Assembly (NCBI GenBank): GCA_015499995.1
Contig: JADNRV010000014.1
Location: 124,001 to 188,000, forward strand
Direction of reading: 5' to 3'
From: Flammula alnicola
Taxonomy: Eukaryota > Basidiomycota > Agaricomycetes > Agaricales > Strophariaceae
DNA length: 64,000 nucleotides
The position numbers and the translations under genes are program-made. Under the pieces are notes generated by a model that was not told the origin of the DNA, ran no database searches, and saw nothing but the letters and a program-made list of their open reading frames with translations. Every line of letters starts with the position of its first letter. Within the stretch, counting starts at the first letter, position 1. Below are positions 23,301 to 35,994 of this stretch, in pieces.

Positions 23301-26300
23301 TTGAAGGATCATCTTGCGGCCGGAGCTGTCGAATTGTTCGTGAATCAAGGTTTGTATTGTCCTTATTTGTCCATATACCCAGAACGACGCTGTTTTTTCA
23401 CAGGTGCTTAACACATGTTCGCCATGTACACTGTCCTACAAAAGAGTTTCACCGTCTCACGTTGATAACTGTCCTCCTAGCAATAATCGCGTATCTTGAC
23501 ATCTGCGCATGGATGCATTGTTATTGCTGCGGTTCCAACGGATGGAGCATCACGGCGGGGTGGCGGGCAGAGACTACGGTGCAGTCCTTCAATCATTATC
23601 ATCAGCATTAATCAGTGGCGCCGATACCTTGCGTATGTGGATGCTCCGCCTGTCACATTTTCGTATACTTATCTTCGGCACGAATGTCGCGCCTCCACGG
23701 TTGGCAGTCGTTGGGCATCCGACGAACGCAATAGATCGGCCCAGTTACATGCAGGCGTTCGTACGCCTTTAGCCAAGGCGCTTGACCTTCACCGGGGCAC
23801 AATTTTCTCGTTCTCCGAGGTCAAGACACTCTCAAATCGTGTCGTTTTAAAAAAAGGTACTCCACTGATGCGCTGCATTATTTCGGGCTCGACCCGCCAC
23901 TTTTCCGACGTGTTATTCTTGACACAGCCCGCGTCTGGAACGTCGTTTTGATGTATCTCACGTCCGACAGGAATTTGCTGGAAAGAGTCTTTGAAACCAT
24001 GCGGTGAAGGGAAAGCCGTGCGGCAGTGCGATGAAACGTATCTCTCTCATCCGTAGGTCTATAACTTGAGCTAGAAGAAACTACAATGGGCAAAACCTCC
24101 AACACTCTGAAGTCAGATTAACGATTTATAACGAGGTTTGCATGTTCTCTTTTAGTTAATTACCGATTAAGGGGCGGATGTTTTTGAATGCCTATTTCTC
24201 CTTCAATCATGCCGATCAGCAATGTTATTAGATATTTTCGTTCACTGAGGATTCAATATTCAGGGCACATAGACTGACTCCACATACGTATTCGACAAGC
24301 AGGCCGAAATACAGATCGGTCTGGCTCTCGTGCCTTGTCGCTTATGGCTCGTTCAGGTCAAGGAGCCGCTCGCGCTCTTTCCCATGATTGTCCATCCCAA
24401 TTTGTACCCTCGCTCTAATTTCAACCGCCTCGGTTTCCGCAGTTTGCATTAGGAATAGCATCGACTGTAACAGGGAACACGAGCATCTATTTATCTCTCC
24501 CGCGTGAGCTGCAATTTTTCATGGTCCCAATTGGCCTTGCTATTTTTAAAATCATGGGCACCTAGGCGCACAGGGTAAGGACACGCAAGAGACTTTGTGG
24601 GAATGAATATAGTGAGTAACCATGCTATTTTACGCAGGACACGGCTCCCTGGTAAGTGCGACTGCCAAACAGACAATCGATAAAGCCTATCCGCGTAGCT
24701 ATCCATGTGGGCAGGTATTCTATGATAGAAACGTGTTGGGGTTTTAGGGTAACGGCCACAAGGAGAAGAGCAATCGAACTTAGAGATAACAGGCTGTGCA
24801 TGCACTTACTCATGTTGGCGACATTCTTGCGATAAGAGCATTGCAGAGTGTTCGAAAAGCGGAAGGTGTACCTGCACTGTCTCATTCATCACATTGCTTG
24901 AATGAATGAAAAGAAGAAACATATAGCGCCACCAGCTCACCGCAGCTTTGGGATTTCCGATAGCTAGGTAACTTTTGCCACTCGAGTCCGATATACAATG
25001 CAGTCATAGATGTTTGTCGTTCGCTGAGTTGAAATCAACTGGGTTGCTGGAGACGAAAAGAAAGTATTTTTAGCGCAAAACGTAAAATGATGGTCCAGAA
25101 TTGTTCAGGTATAGGAGCGCCCTGGGTGCAAGCATGATGAGTTGGGTAAATTTCCCAAATAATAGATAAATCTTACGAACCCATTTTGGAACGGCGACGT
25201 TGATGACATAACGAGGGAAAGAATACAGCTGCATATCGGTGCTGCGTGCTATTGTTCGCGTGGCTCTGGGAAAACGGGGGCCGCAAGAGTAGACAGCATA
25301 GAGTCAAAACCTCTTGATTTGCCAGTAACCGCTCATTCCCAGGTCGTGCGATTGGTTGACATCGAGAGACGTCATGAAACAACCGTACATATCAGGTAGC
25401 TCTCGAAGTGTTAGAGGATAAGAGACTTCCCATAGTTATGAGGAATAATGCAGACAGGCCCGGGTGTCCTACAGGGAACCGAGAACTTGATATGGTCGAC
25501 GGTCGTGTGGCGAAAACAGAATGTAATACGAATTCCGTCTATATCACGCCATGCAACGTGTTGTAAACAAGATTGGATGACAATCACTTTTTGGAGAGCC
25601 CTCTAGTGAGTTCCATATTCAAGATATGTCCGAAGGGCTCGCCTGCCTTGATCGAGGCTTTGTTTACCTCGAGCGTCTCACCTAGTATAAATCTAGTGGG
25701 ATGCCGGCCGTGATATGGATTACGAATCGGTGGCGCCATGGAGTGTGTCAACAAAAAGCCTCGGTGGGCGGGCGGGGAGGTTCCTTGCTTCTCGAGGAAA
25801 CCGAGCGTCGATTTTTCGCCGTGAACGGAAAATGCCAGACACAAAAGTAACTCGAAGTCGGATAAGTCAGCGAATCACTATTGGTTGCAAAATATTGTTG
25901 TGAGGCACATGAGCCATATGAAAAGAGCATCAAGTATTCCCAGAGGCGATAGGTCAGACGACAAAGGTATCGGGAACGTCGAGCCAGAGTCGGGTGTCCG
26001 AAAATAACCCCCAACGGAAAGCTCCTAGTTTTGGAAGGGATAAAGGTCACTTAATCAGAGGTAATCCAATCGAGATCTGAAATCCTTCAGCCACGTGTTG
26101 TTGAGAGGCCGACGATGAGAAAGAAAATCTCGAATCGGCGGTAATCGTTTGGCCAGCATCAGTGAAGTGAGAATGGTACATTTGAGCGTGGGAGAGCGTG
26201 AGGGCATAGCCACATCTTCTATAATCTATTAACCCCGGAGAAGAAATTTAATGAATCGAGAGCGTGATGCGATATTCTGCGTGGGGGTAACGTCTGGCAG

Positions 26301-29300
26301 GTGTGTATGAGAGTATTTTGTTGGTACCAGCGGCTGCAGAACCTAGAGTGACTTGAGAAACCAATTAGACGTTTCTGAACAACAAGTTTTTGGGCAGGTC
26401 TCCTATAAATTTTTTGCTTCGTCCGCTTCTGCGTAGATTTCGAGAAGCAGAGGACGAAGTACAGACGGAGGAGGTAGAGTCAAGTCAATGATCCACGATC
26501 CTGAGCGAACCGCAAGGACAGTCTATCCGATGTCAAGCCCTGTCGCCGCTCAGTATGGATCAGCAATATTTGATAAATATGGAAGTATATTTCTGCTTCA
26601 CCTTTGAATATCTAGACATTGATTTATCCCATAGCAATAGCTAAGACGTCCGGACTCCGAAGGCGACTATCTCAGTCATCACCAACCGCTTTGAGTCGAT
26701 ATCCATCATGTACGGCATGAAGACGGCAGGGGCTGAGGGTTGTCCCCAAGAGTCGGAGATCTCCAATCATCCGAATGCGAAATGTTATCCGCAAATGAGA
26801 AGGAGCACTTTGTCTGGGGTTGTGTAATCCGCCCACAGTCCAGAGAGAGTCGAATATGTGATACCGAAGTGATCCAGGGGGCAATGACTGATCGGTGATA
26901 CCCATGGCATTACTTGTTGTAAGCCAAAAAAAGAGAGTTGTGAAAGAGTTGCGAACAGACAGGAATCCTCGAATAACGTCATTTCCCTACATCTTCTCCT
27001 AGACAGTTGGGAAAACCCCCCGACCGACCGTGGCAATAACTCGCGCGAGTAGGAGATTAGCCCCTCGCCGCTCTCCGACATCAGGGATGCAAATCGTTCC
27101 AGCCCCTCTTGACAGTAGCATCAAGCTGTGAGGTAACCCACGCATACCTTGCACCGTTAGGTCGATTCGAAGTAGATACCAGTGTCACTCGTGTGTCCGC
27201 GGCAAGACAAAGACAGGGTGTGTACCAGTTCAGAGCCCTTTGTCATCATGGTTCGTGGGGTTCGCGTCTTCGCCATTGGACCGGTAGCAGTAATCGCAAA
27301 GGAAAATACATGGACATTTCTCATGAAAACCCAGGCCAGGAGCTACGCGATGAGGGGATTTAGACTGTGCATTCTTCGCATAACCGTCGGTGATTGCCCT
27401 ACGCAGAGTCTTCGTCTCGCGTCGCGTCTGCTATAAGTTAAAAATAGAATGACTGTTGCGAGATTTGAGAAAACAAGCTTTGATCATTTAGACACATAAC
27501 TCTAGAGAGACCGAACTGACTGTGTATTTGAGGTGGATGTATTCATCCGCATCCCAAACGCTGTAGACAGACAGAATGGAGATACGCGTACCATAAAAAA
27601 GCACACCTGTAAGCACCAAAGCATTGAGCTGATGCAGCGATAAAAGAAAGTTTTCCATACCATGTCTCGATTATTAAGTCGATAGCACGGAACCGGGGAC
27701 TGTTTTAAGCCTCAAGGTTCCATTCTTTCGTCGGGCAGTCAGTCGAAAGGCCGAGGGGACAGCAGAAGGATCTGTCTATTGCAACCGCCCCGATAAATTT
27801 GTTCGCGGACATCTCGACACGGAGACCCGATAATTTTCCTAGACGTCCTTGCCAGAACTTTCGAGTTAACATTGGATGTTAGACATTCGAAGGTCGATGG
27901 GCATGTCTGGATTTGCACACACGGAGAATGAGGTGGTGTCTTTGTGTCTTTGTAATTTGTCACTGGTAGCAGAAAGAAAGGCAGGGAATTTTTTTATGAG
28001 GGCCGACTTGAGGGAGGTGGAGAAGAGACGATGAATCTGAAGATCGGCAGCCCGAGATATAGCCAAGACTTTCTATCCACGCCTCCGATCCAACCATGCT
28101 TATTTGCAAGCAAATGTGGGGTAAGAACAGACGAGAAAACCCCTAGGTATCGGCGGACAAGGGCAATGGTTGTGCAACCGTGTGATAGGTTGTTTATACC
28201 GACAGGTAGACTTCGGGTCAGCCATTGTTATTCAAGGGGCACTTCATGATGAAGAGACACTTGGTGGCTATGAAAAGACCCGTCGTTCTCCAGGTCCAGA
28301 AACGGCGTGCGAGCATATGATAAGGTAAGCCCATTTTCGGCAGAAAAATAAGATGGTAGCGGAAAGGATGAGCGCTAAAATTGGAGGTCTAGAAAGTGTC
28401 TTGAGTATATCGACCTGGGGTCGACCGGGGTGGTAGGCAACAACCAGAAGTCGACGGGCGGATGGTGCTATATACCCACTGTCGTGCGGGTGGGATAATA
28501 CCCGGCGTGGTTGGTATTGATGTTCCGGGGTGTGATAAGGGAAAAGCGCAGCATCATCGTCTAACGAAAGCGCAGCACAGTTGCCTACCAAAATTCTCAG
28601 CGTCAGCACGATAGCGCCGTTAAGCGTTCAATTCAGAAGAATTGAAATTGCTGAATAAAGTAAGGTTATACCACAAGAAGTTTAAGGCGTCTTGGCGGCC
28701 TTTAAGGAGGAAATCCCAGCCACCTGCTTGTCGCATGAGAAAGATTGATGCCTTTTGACCATAAAACTTACTGTTAGAGCGTATATAGTCGAACTGTCTT
28801 CGGTGAATATGTCTCTGTAAAGCCGATCTCGCCGATATCTTGAAAGAAGGGCTGCTAATAGTGAATACATGCAGTATCCTTACCTCCGCATCGAGGACGA
28901 GGTCGGTGTCAATCGAGGACAGTTAAACGGTGATCCGCTAGTTAACGGAATTCGGAAAGGCCTGGAATGGAAGACGATACCCACACTTGTGAGAAAGTCA
29001 ACGACAAGAAAAAAATATGTAGTTTTGATAGGAAACTTGCGATACACTGGTAGTCTGTAATCGCTTCGACCAGAGAGAGCAAGATCTTCCGGTAGGTAGC
29101 CATTATTTATCTAAGGCGTTTCAGAGGAGGCGGTTTAAGATGGAGTGTGACTGTTTTGGAGACTCCTAGCTGGCGTGCATAGTTTTTCTTTCCCTTGAGA
29201 ATTACTGTAGACCATGGGTGCTGAACGTTGTGATGGTAATGCCGAGACCAAATCCTGACTTCGGCTAAAGGTCCGTGTTTCTTTTGAAGAGTGCTAGTGA

Positions 29301-29466
29301 ATGGTCGTGAAGATTCTGAAGAAGCGCATTATCTTGGCGATGTAGAGTCTAGAGAGTGACCTCGAGGTGTCTGACGATGTGTCCGTAAATATTCAAGCTC
29401 CGCCTGAACTTGTGTTGCTCCCCACCCAAGGCCACGCACCGCCACCTGTCCTGCTCGCAAACCACC
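20355..29466. other. 9-kb region with no recognisable gene
   Basis: No frame exceeds about 150 codons and none shows a family motif on either strand. Overlapping plus-strand frames at 22297-23061 and 23264-23951, and minus-strand frames at 24491-24885, 25584-26050 and 26672-27081, include hydrophobic or mildly protein-like stretches. They could be remnants of genes or transposons, or genes fragmented by base deletions as in the neighbouring 13-20 kb. I found no LTR, terminal inverted repeat, reverse-transcriptase or transposase motif by eye. The right end contains the promoter of the F-box/WD40 gene. Confidence 0.4.
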
Positions 29467-32454
29467 ATGAGCGCAAACCAGCGTCCGCTGCTCGTCTTGA
29501 GGCCCTCAGTTAATACAACAACGTGAGTAAAGGTTTATCGACGCCGTTTCCCTAGTCTGGCTCACAGATATATCTCAGAGTGACGACTACCACGACAACG
29601 ACAACGACCTACGCGCCAATTCAACTACCATCGCTGCCAGCTCCTTCTTCTCCGAAGGACCCAAAGAATTACCCCCTTCTGCATGCTAGCTTACCCCAGT
29701 CACTTCGCCACTTTCCCCTCGTCTTTCCGAACGGGGCACGCGCCACCTTTCGTGATGGAGAACTTGGAGATGAAGACATGCAGGAAGACGAAGAGGTCGC
29801 TTCGGGTGTTGGATGGCGCATGTTGAGGCCAGATGAAGGATTCCAGGACGCGCCTGTTGTGGGACTTGCCGAGGCTGTTGAACGATACGGGAAGAAACGC
29901 TCCCATAACTCAGATGACTTGATGGAAGGAATTGAGATCCCTTCTGGCTCAAGTGCCACAGTACCTCCCCCTAGGAAGAAGGCTAGGGCGACCCCTCTTC
30001 CGCAACTCTCAACAGTAAATGCAGCGGCACCCCCCTCTCCTTTGCCTTCTCCACACGGGTCACCTCCACCAGAAACTATATGGCCATCCGCACCTCCTAG
30101 CGGGACATCATCACCTTTACCCCAGGCACCGTTTCAGCCTGATCTCTCTCTTACAACTCTTTTAACTTTACCCTCTCTGCTTTCTCATTTCACAAGTCTT
30201 CCGCCCCCACTTCAAAGTCATTTCCTATTGACCCTTCTACGCCACTCTCCATTGCCAGTATTGCGGACCTTGCATTCCGTCCTAACCCCGACACTTGCAC
30301 GCGACTTTCTAACACTCCTTCCTCCTGAGCTCGTGTCGCACATATTGAGCTTCCTTCCGTTCTCGACGGTGGTCCGGGCCTCTCGCGTTTCTAGATCATG
30401 GAGACATATCATCGATTCTGATCCAGTGCTATGGCGAGATTTGCTCAAAAGCACGAAGATCTGGTTCGGCGGTGATTCAGAAACCTCATTCGCCAATTCT
30501 ATCTATGCTCGCAGACGACATGCCCAACGAAATCAGACAGCTATTCCTAGGTCCCTCTCCCTTCCTCATCCCTACAAAATGCTTTTTAAATCAAGACATT
30601 TAACCTATACTCGATGGGTGAACAATCCAGAACCCAAGCATATATCCTTCCCCGCGCACGGCTCATCTGTCGTCACATGCCTAATCTTCTCTCACGGCCG
30701 CATCATCTCGGCTTCAGACGATCATTCCATCCACGTATATTCACCCGTAACCGGCGAGCTCCTGCGTTCTCTTCAAGGCCATGATGGAGGCGTATGGGCC
30801 CTCGCCGCTTGTAAAGACACACTCGTCAGCGGCTCCACAGATCGCACAGTCCGTCTTTGGGATCTATCAACGGGCAGATGTACCCACGTCTTCGGTGGTC
30901 ATACAAGCACAGTTCGCTGTCTGTCTATTGTGAAACCCGAGATGATCGATGTTGAACGTAACGGAGTCATTACCAAAGAGAAATGGCCTAAACGACCTCT
31001 CATCGTAACTGGAAGTCGCGACCACTCATTGAGAGTGTGGATGTTGCCACGTCCTGGAGAACAAGAATTCAGATGTTTCGGTCCTGAGACGGAAGAAAAT
31101 CACGACGTTGATCCTGCCGAAGTTTGTGTAAGTTCGACAAACCAATGAGATAGCGTGTTGGACTCATTCAATTCAATCTAGGATGCCGAGGAGAACCCAT
31201 ACCATAAGTTACACTTAGAAGGCCACGATCATGCAGTGCGGGCTTTAGCAGCCAGAGGCAGAACCCTCGTATCTGGAAGCTATGATTGCAATGTTCGCAT
31301 TTGGGACATCATCACTGGAGAATGCAAACATGTGTTGCGAGGACATTCACAGAAAGGTCGGAGGCAATTTGAACTCAAATTCTATCTGGAAGCTAACGGA
31401 TTAACCATTCTTGCACCGTCTAACAGTTTACAGCGTCGTCCTTGATCTAGGGCGCAATCAAGCTTGCTCGGGATCGATGGATGGCACAGTGCGTGTCTGG
31501 AACATTCAGAATGGGGAATGTTTGCATACCCTTACGGGGCACACGTCGCTCGTTGGATTACTCGGGCTGTCACCCTCATACCTGGTTTCAGCCGCCGCTG
31601 ACTCCACGCTTCGTATTTGGGATCCTGATACCGGAGAATTGCGGCATACCCTTGCAGCACACACGGGTGCGATTACATGCTTCCAGCATGACGAGTTCAA
31701 AGTTCTCAGTGGATCAGACGGGAACCTCAAGATGTGGAACGTCAGAGACGGCACAGTGGTTAGGGACCTTCTCACGGGCATCACTGGTGTCTGGCAGGTG
31801 GTGTTCGAAGGCAGGTGGTGTGTCGCTGCTAGCAATCGGAACGATACTACTGTCCTTGATGTTTGGGACTTTGGCGATGATACCGACGAAGAATGGTTGG
31901 GCGAGCCGCCTAGTGGGCTTTATGATGAAGATATCTTCAGCGACAGTGAAGACGATTGTGATGACGATCCTGGACCCAAGCGCAAGGACATGAAGGGCAT
32001 TGTAGACGAGGACGAAGACCAAGAACAAGCCGATATCGACGCCATGGACCAGGATCTCGTGGCCTCCGAAAGCGACTCCGTCGAGGAAATCGAGCTCGAT
32101 CAGAACACTCAGGACAAACGTCGGAACATTGGGGATTGCGATGTGGAACTCTCTGACTCAATGCCCAGCCTCGATTTTGAGATCGACTCAGAAGGTGTTG
32201 AGGCATCCCGATGGGCCCCAACTGCAACTGTCATTACCACCACTACCACTTCTTCAGGAATGTCCCAATTCAGTAGGTCGGGCAAGACCAGTAACGGTTC
32301 TTCTCGCCGAACACAAACACAAGTCAATGTGGCAGGCCCTTCGTCATTGGCGAATGCCGCGATTGGTCCTGTAACATCTATGCGACAATTACCCAACAAC
32401 GACGAAACACCAACGCGGCCACGGATACGAGCGCATGCGCCGCGCAGGCGATGA
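29467..32454 (+). CDS. CDC4: F-box/WD40 protein, SCF ubiquitin-ligase substrate receptor (Cdc4-like)
   Basis: Exons 29467-29522, 29579-31127, 31182-31356 and 31427-32454 give 935 aa in one frame. The start is the ATG of the short first exon (MSANQRPLLVLRPS); the second exon continues with a Thr run. The F-box is at about residues 260-305 (LLPPELVSHILSFLPFSTVV, SRSWRHIIDSDPVLWRDLL). It is followed by at least seven WD repeats: SASDDHSIHVYSP, SGSTDRTVRLWDL, TGSRDHSLRVWML, SGSYDCNVRIWDI, SGSMDGTVRVWNI, SAAADSTLRIWDP and SGSDGNLKMWNV. Cdc4 family members recruit phosphorylated cell-cycle regulators to SCF. The acidic Ser-rich C-terminal extension (about 200 residues) is longer than in yeast. Orthology to Cdc4/Pop1 is likely; another F-box/WD40 paralogue such as Met30 is the alternative, so the symbol is provisional. 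Confidence 0.85.
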
Positions 32455-33453
32455 GCTTTCCCTCTATTTTCCCTTTTTTCCCCTACCCATTCTCCCTGTT
32501 TTCCCTCGCGTCTTCGCCACTAAATATTTTTGTCCGTCGAGCATCTCCCTGATGACCATTCTGTAACTGTTATTACGCATAATACCCTCTCTCTCGCTCC
32601 CTATTGACTGCACTATTCCATACGCACTTTTAGGCAAAGGACACTCCACTATCATGACCTTCAGTTTGCTGCACACGCTTGCGTGACTCAAGTATCTCTG
32701 GAATCGCACATGTACTCTTAGTCTACGTAGGACTGTACAGATTGAGAATTTGATGATTACCCCATATGTATCGTTCAAAGGTAAATATATTTTGGACTCG
32801 AGAAGCAGCCTTGGCGAGGACATATATTCAGTTATCTGGGGACGCTCGCGCTTCCGAGGACGAAATGAAGTCGTATATCAGTATCTCAAGGCTCAGGATA
32901 GTGCTGGATTTTACCTTGCGAATAGTGGAGGGCGGTTCACGATCAAAGCGGGTGGTTAGTATCCCTGAGGGTGCTACACTATGGAATCTGGATAGTCCTG
33001 GACAACAAGCATGAGAGGCTTGAGAATTGTCGACTTTCTTTGAACACCTGACGAAACGCAGTCGGAACAATCCGAGATTAAGCTTCACAGCATCGGTTTT
33101 CTACTGTTAAACCGCCCAAAAGCCTACAAGGCGAGAGAATGTGAGCTGACAGACAGCGACTAATCTCGGAACCGCACGCCGATGGGACTTCAACGTTCCA
33201 CGACGGCATCTATGTCGGGGACTATACGTCAAGAAGTGATTGGTGTGTTCACTGGGGTCTATCTTGACCTTCATTCAATTTCGAAAATAACCGTGTTTTC
33301 ACAAGTATAATAAAAAAAACGTTCGGTGGCTAGGGATGTACTCGAGCCTCGGAGGTAGAAAAAAAACTCGTCAAGTGACATTGTGGAGAGTGCCTCAACG
33401 GAAAGATAATCCTCACGATTGTTGGTGACCAGTAATTCGGTCCCTTCTATGAT
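32455..33453. other. Convergent intergenic interval, no gene seen
   Basis: This holds the 3' flanks of the F-box/WD40 gene (plus) and the cyclophilin gene (minus). The open frames of 60-120 codons have no family motif. A C/T-rich stretch follows the F-box/WD40 stop codon directly. Confidence 0.5.
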
Positions 33454-34214
33454 TCAAATGACCCGGGCTTTGTGTATTTTGACGTCTTCTCGTGGGCTAG
33501 GATGGAAGATTGGAGCCAGTCAGTCCGAAGGCAATATAAACAGCTGTGAACAAACGTACCGATCCTGTGGATCAACAGCAACAGCACCGAGGCGCTGTAC
33601 GACCCGCATACCGGAGCTTACACGCCCGAAGATGGTATGTTTGTTATCAAGGTAGGGTGTAGGACCCAATGTGATAAAAAATTGTGATCCTCGAGCAAGT
33701 CGTTCATTAGGCATTAGAATGTAGGGCGCGCATCGCTTACCATTCGTGTTTGGCCCTGAATTCGCCATAGCAAGTATACCAGCTCCTGTGAACCGTAACT
33801 CTGGATGCAACTCATCTTCACTGGCATGAAAACAATTCTAAATCAGTCAAACTTTCCAGGCATAGGAAGGAGTCTTTGTGCATACAATTTCTGTCCGTAG
33901 ATGCTCGTCCCTCCTCTTCCAGTTCCCGTCGGGTCTCCACCTTGAATCATGAAATCCTGTTCGATCACGCGGGTAAGCAGATTACACCTATCAGATCAAT
34001 GTCCACACAAACGGATACGATGCGATGAAATACGACGCCATTGTAGTACCCTCGCTTTGCGAGCTCTGCGAAGTTCTTGCAGGTCTATAGATATGAAATA
34101 ATTCCGTCATTCCACTTTAAAGACCAGTCAAAATGCACTTACTCTTGGGGCGTGATTCCAGTATAGTTCCAGTTGAATATCACCCAAACTTGTTTCCAAT
34201 ACTACTGACTCCAT
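33454..34214 (-). CDS. Peptidyl-prolyl cis-trans isomerase, PPIL1-type cyclophilin
   Basis: Six exons (34143-34214, 34013-34084, 33886-33956, 33741-33820, 33560-33689, 33454-33496) total 468 nt and encode 155 aa, essentially a bare cyclophilin domain. The order of motifs is [40 protein letters not shown] (catalytic Arg), [55 protein letters not shown] (SQFF and the loop Trp replaced by Tyr) and a DVKI C-terminus. Absence of a signal peptide and the DPQDRPREDVKI ending fit the spliceosome-associated PPIL1/Cyp1 group, acting on prolines in the nucleus. PPIL1-group proteins often lack the classic cyclosporin-contact Trp, consistent here. It shares a 304-bp bidirectional promoter with the deacylase gene. 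One splice boundary (intron 33957-34012) was chosen over a GTATCC donor because it keeps HRIVSDF. Confidence 0.9.
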
Positions 34215-34343
34215 CAAAATGAAAGGCCTGCGAGATTTGAATGAGACATATTGATAAAAAATGAGAAGATGATGAACGCACTTTTCGCGTTCAGTGACCA
34301 CTGACAACCCTTTTGTCCAATAAAATCACGACGTGGAGACTAT

Positions 34344-34369
34344 CACGTGAATTAAGTAAGCATCACGTG
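34344..34369. promoter_or_regulatory. Paired TCACGTG E-boxes in the cyclophilin/deacylase bidirectional promoter
   Basis: Two CACGTG cores (34344-34349 and 34364-34369), each preceded by AT, lie exactly 20 bp apart, about two helical turns, in the 304 bp between the divergent start codons. A looser ATCACGACGTGG lies just before them. They match bHLH (Cbf1/USF-type) sites and could drive both genes. Binding is inferred. Confidence 0.55.
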
Positions 34370-34518
34370 GGAAAAATCGGGCAGCCATCTTTAAGTTTTC
34401 TTCTTCTTGAACTTCATCCACGATAACAGTTGGCCAAGTGTTTTTTTCTCTAGTCTCGTGTTTGTTGGCTCTGGATTTGACACCAACGCAAAGCTATCTT
34501 TGCGACCTTCTTACTGAT

Positions 34519-35586
34519 ATGCGAGCGATTGTTCAACGTGTCTCGTCTGCTTCTGTTACAGGTAGGACAAGTTCAAATGCCTGCGACCGAATTCTCATGC
34601 TTTTTCTTAGTCGATAACGAGGTTGTTTCCCGGATTTCGAAAGGTCTTATGGTTCTGGTCGGCATAGGATCAGGTCAGAGACACTTATGAACTTAGCAAA
34701 ATTTGTGTTCATCTTAACTCCCAACTCTCCAGAATAGATGATACTGATACCGATGTGGCCACACTGTCTAAAAAGATGTTCGTGTCAACTCAATTAACGT
34801 TGACTTTCTTTCACGCCTGTTGTTCCGAGTATCTTCCTCTCCCTCAGTGACAAAAATACTTGCTCTCTTTTTGTTCGAAATTTCACGCCCGAGTTTGACG
34901 ATCACTGACATTATTCACTCTTCCTAGTCTTTCGCTCCGAGTCTTCTCCGATCCAGCCAATGAAGAACAGATGTGGAAAGCCAGTGTGAAAGACGTCGAT
35001 GGTGACATTCTTTGCGTGTCACAATTTACATTGTTGGCCAACACCACCAAGGGAAACAAACCTGATTTCCATCGGGCAATGGTAAGTTGCGCTCCCTCGG
35101 CGCCTTTGGTCTACATGTATGTCTCAAAATGAGTGTCAAGGCCACAGAGCCATCGCGGAACCTGTACAACACATTTCTGGAAGCCCTTAAAGTGGCTTAC
35201 AAACCCGACAAGATACGGGGTATGTTCCCTTCTTCGACGTGTTACAATATATATCATCTCACGGAGTCCCATATAGACGGTAAATTCGGTGCTATGATGT
35301 GTGTGAGCTTAACAAATGAGGTGTCGTTAGCCATGCTTAAAGCTGCGCATTTTTCTCATTTCATTGTTGTACCATAGGGTCCTGTTACATTTACTTTGGA
35401 CTCACGCAAGTTTGAATATGTTGCCTCTCCGGAAGATGGCACGACTTCGGGGAAGAATGGAAAGAAAGCACCCCCTAAATCCAAGAGAGAAGCACAACCA
35501 AGTGATGGAATGTGAGGGAATTTATTAGTTTTTCGTGAAATCTACTGACAAACTGTTATTTTTCCAGTGCGGTGAAGGAGGCTTGA
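34519..35586 (+). CDS. DTD1: D-aminoacyl-tRNA deacylase
   Basis: Eight exons (34519-34561, 34611-34673, 34738-34777, 34928-35081, 35141-35219, 35277-35320, 35378-35511, 35568-35586) total 576 nt and encode 191 aa. The enzyme removes D-amino acids (and mis-charged glycine) from tRNA in the cytoplasm. Family motifs are [14 protein letters not shown] at the start, [19 protein letters not shown], the catalytic [20 protein letters not shown] and [11 protein letters not shown]. The C-terminal tail is Lys-rich ([10 protein letters not shown]). The last intron (35512-35567) has a good donor, a CTGAC branch site and TTTCCAG; if retained, the protein stops three bases into it (TGA 35513-35515) after GM. 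The long fourth-exon acceptor (TTCCTAG) was chosen because it gives KKILSLRVF. Family assignment is certain. Confidence 0.92.
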
Positions 35587-35946
35587 TCGATCGAATCCCG
35601 AGAGGTACCTCTGGTGCAGCACAGTCTCGCCAATTACGCGCATTCTATCTTCACTATCTTGCTACTCATGGATGATTGTTCAACAAACTTACCCACACCT
35701 TCTATTATTTGAGCAACATCGTATCCATTTCTGCGACGTCGAAGTCAGATAACGGCACCATGACCTTGGCATCAGTCGCGAAACACTCCAGCGCTCTTTC
35801 TAATAGGCACGATGAACCTTTCGTACTATTTTTACCCCCCTCCGATCCTCGCTCCCTCGTCCGGCTTTTTGTCAGAGCCAACCCAGAACCAACCTGGCTT
35901 TTGGCTATCATCCCGAGCTTCAATTTTATCCCTTCTACAAGGAGAT

Positions 35947-35994
35947 GACGGTCATAAGTAGGGACGGTCATAAGTAGGGACGGTCATAAGTAGG
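35947..35994. repeat. Perfect tandem repeat, 3 x 16 bp
   Basis: Three identical copies of GACGGTCATAAGTAGG follow one another directly. Perfect identity suggests recent slippage or expansion. Confidence 0.95.

Noticed and set aside
26672..27081. Possible cytochrome P450 remnant (minus strand, VMPWVSPISH-like)
   Set aside because: No ExxR, heme-Cys or I-helix motif could be placed in order; similarity is too weak.
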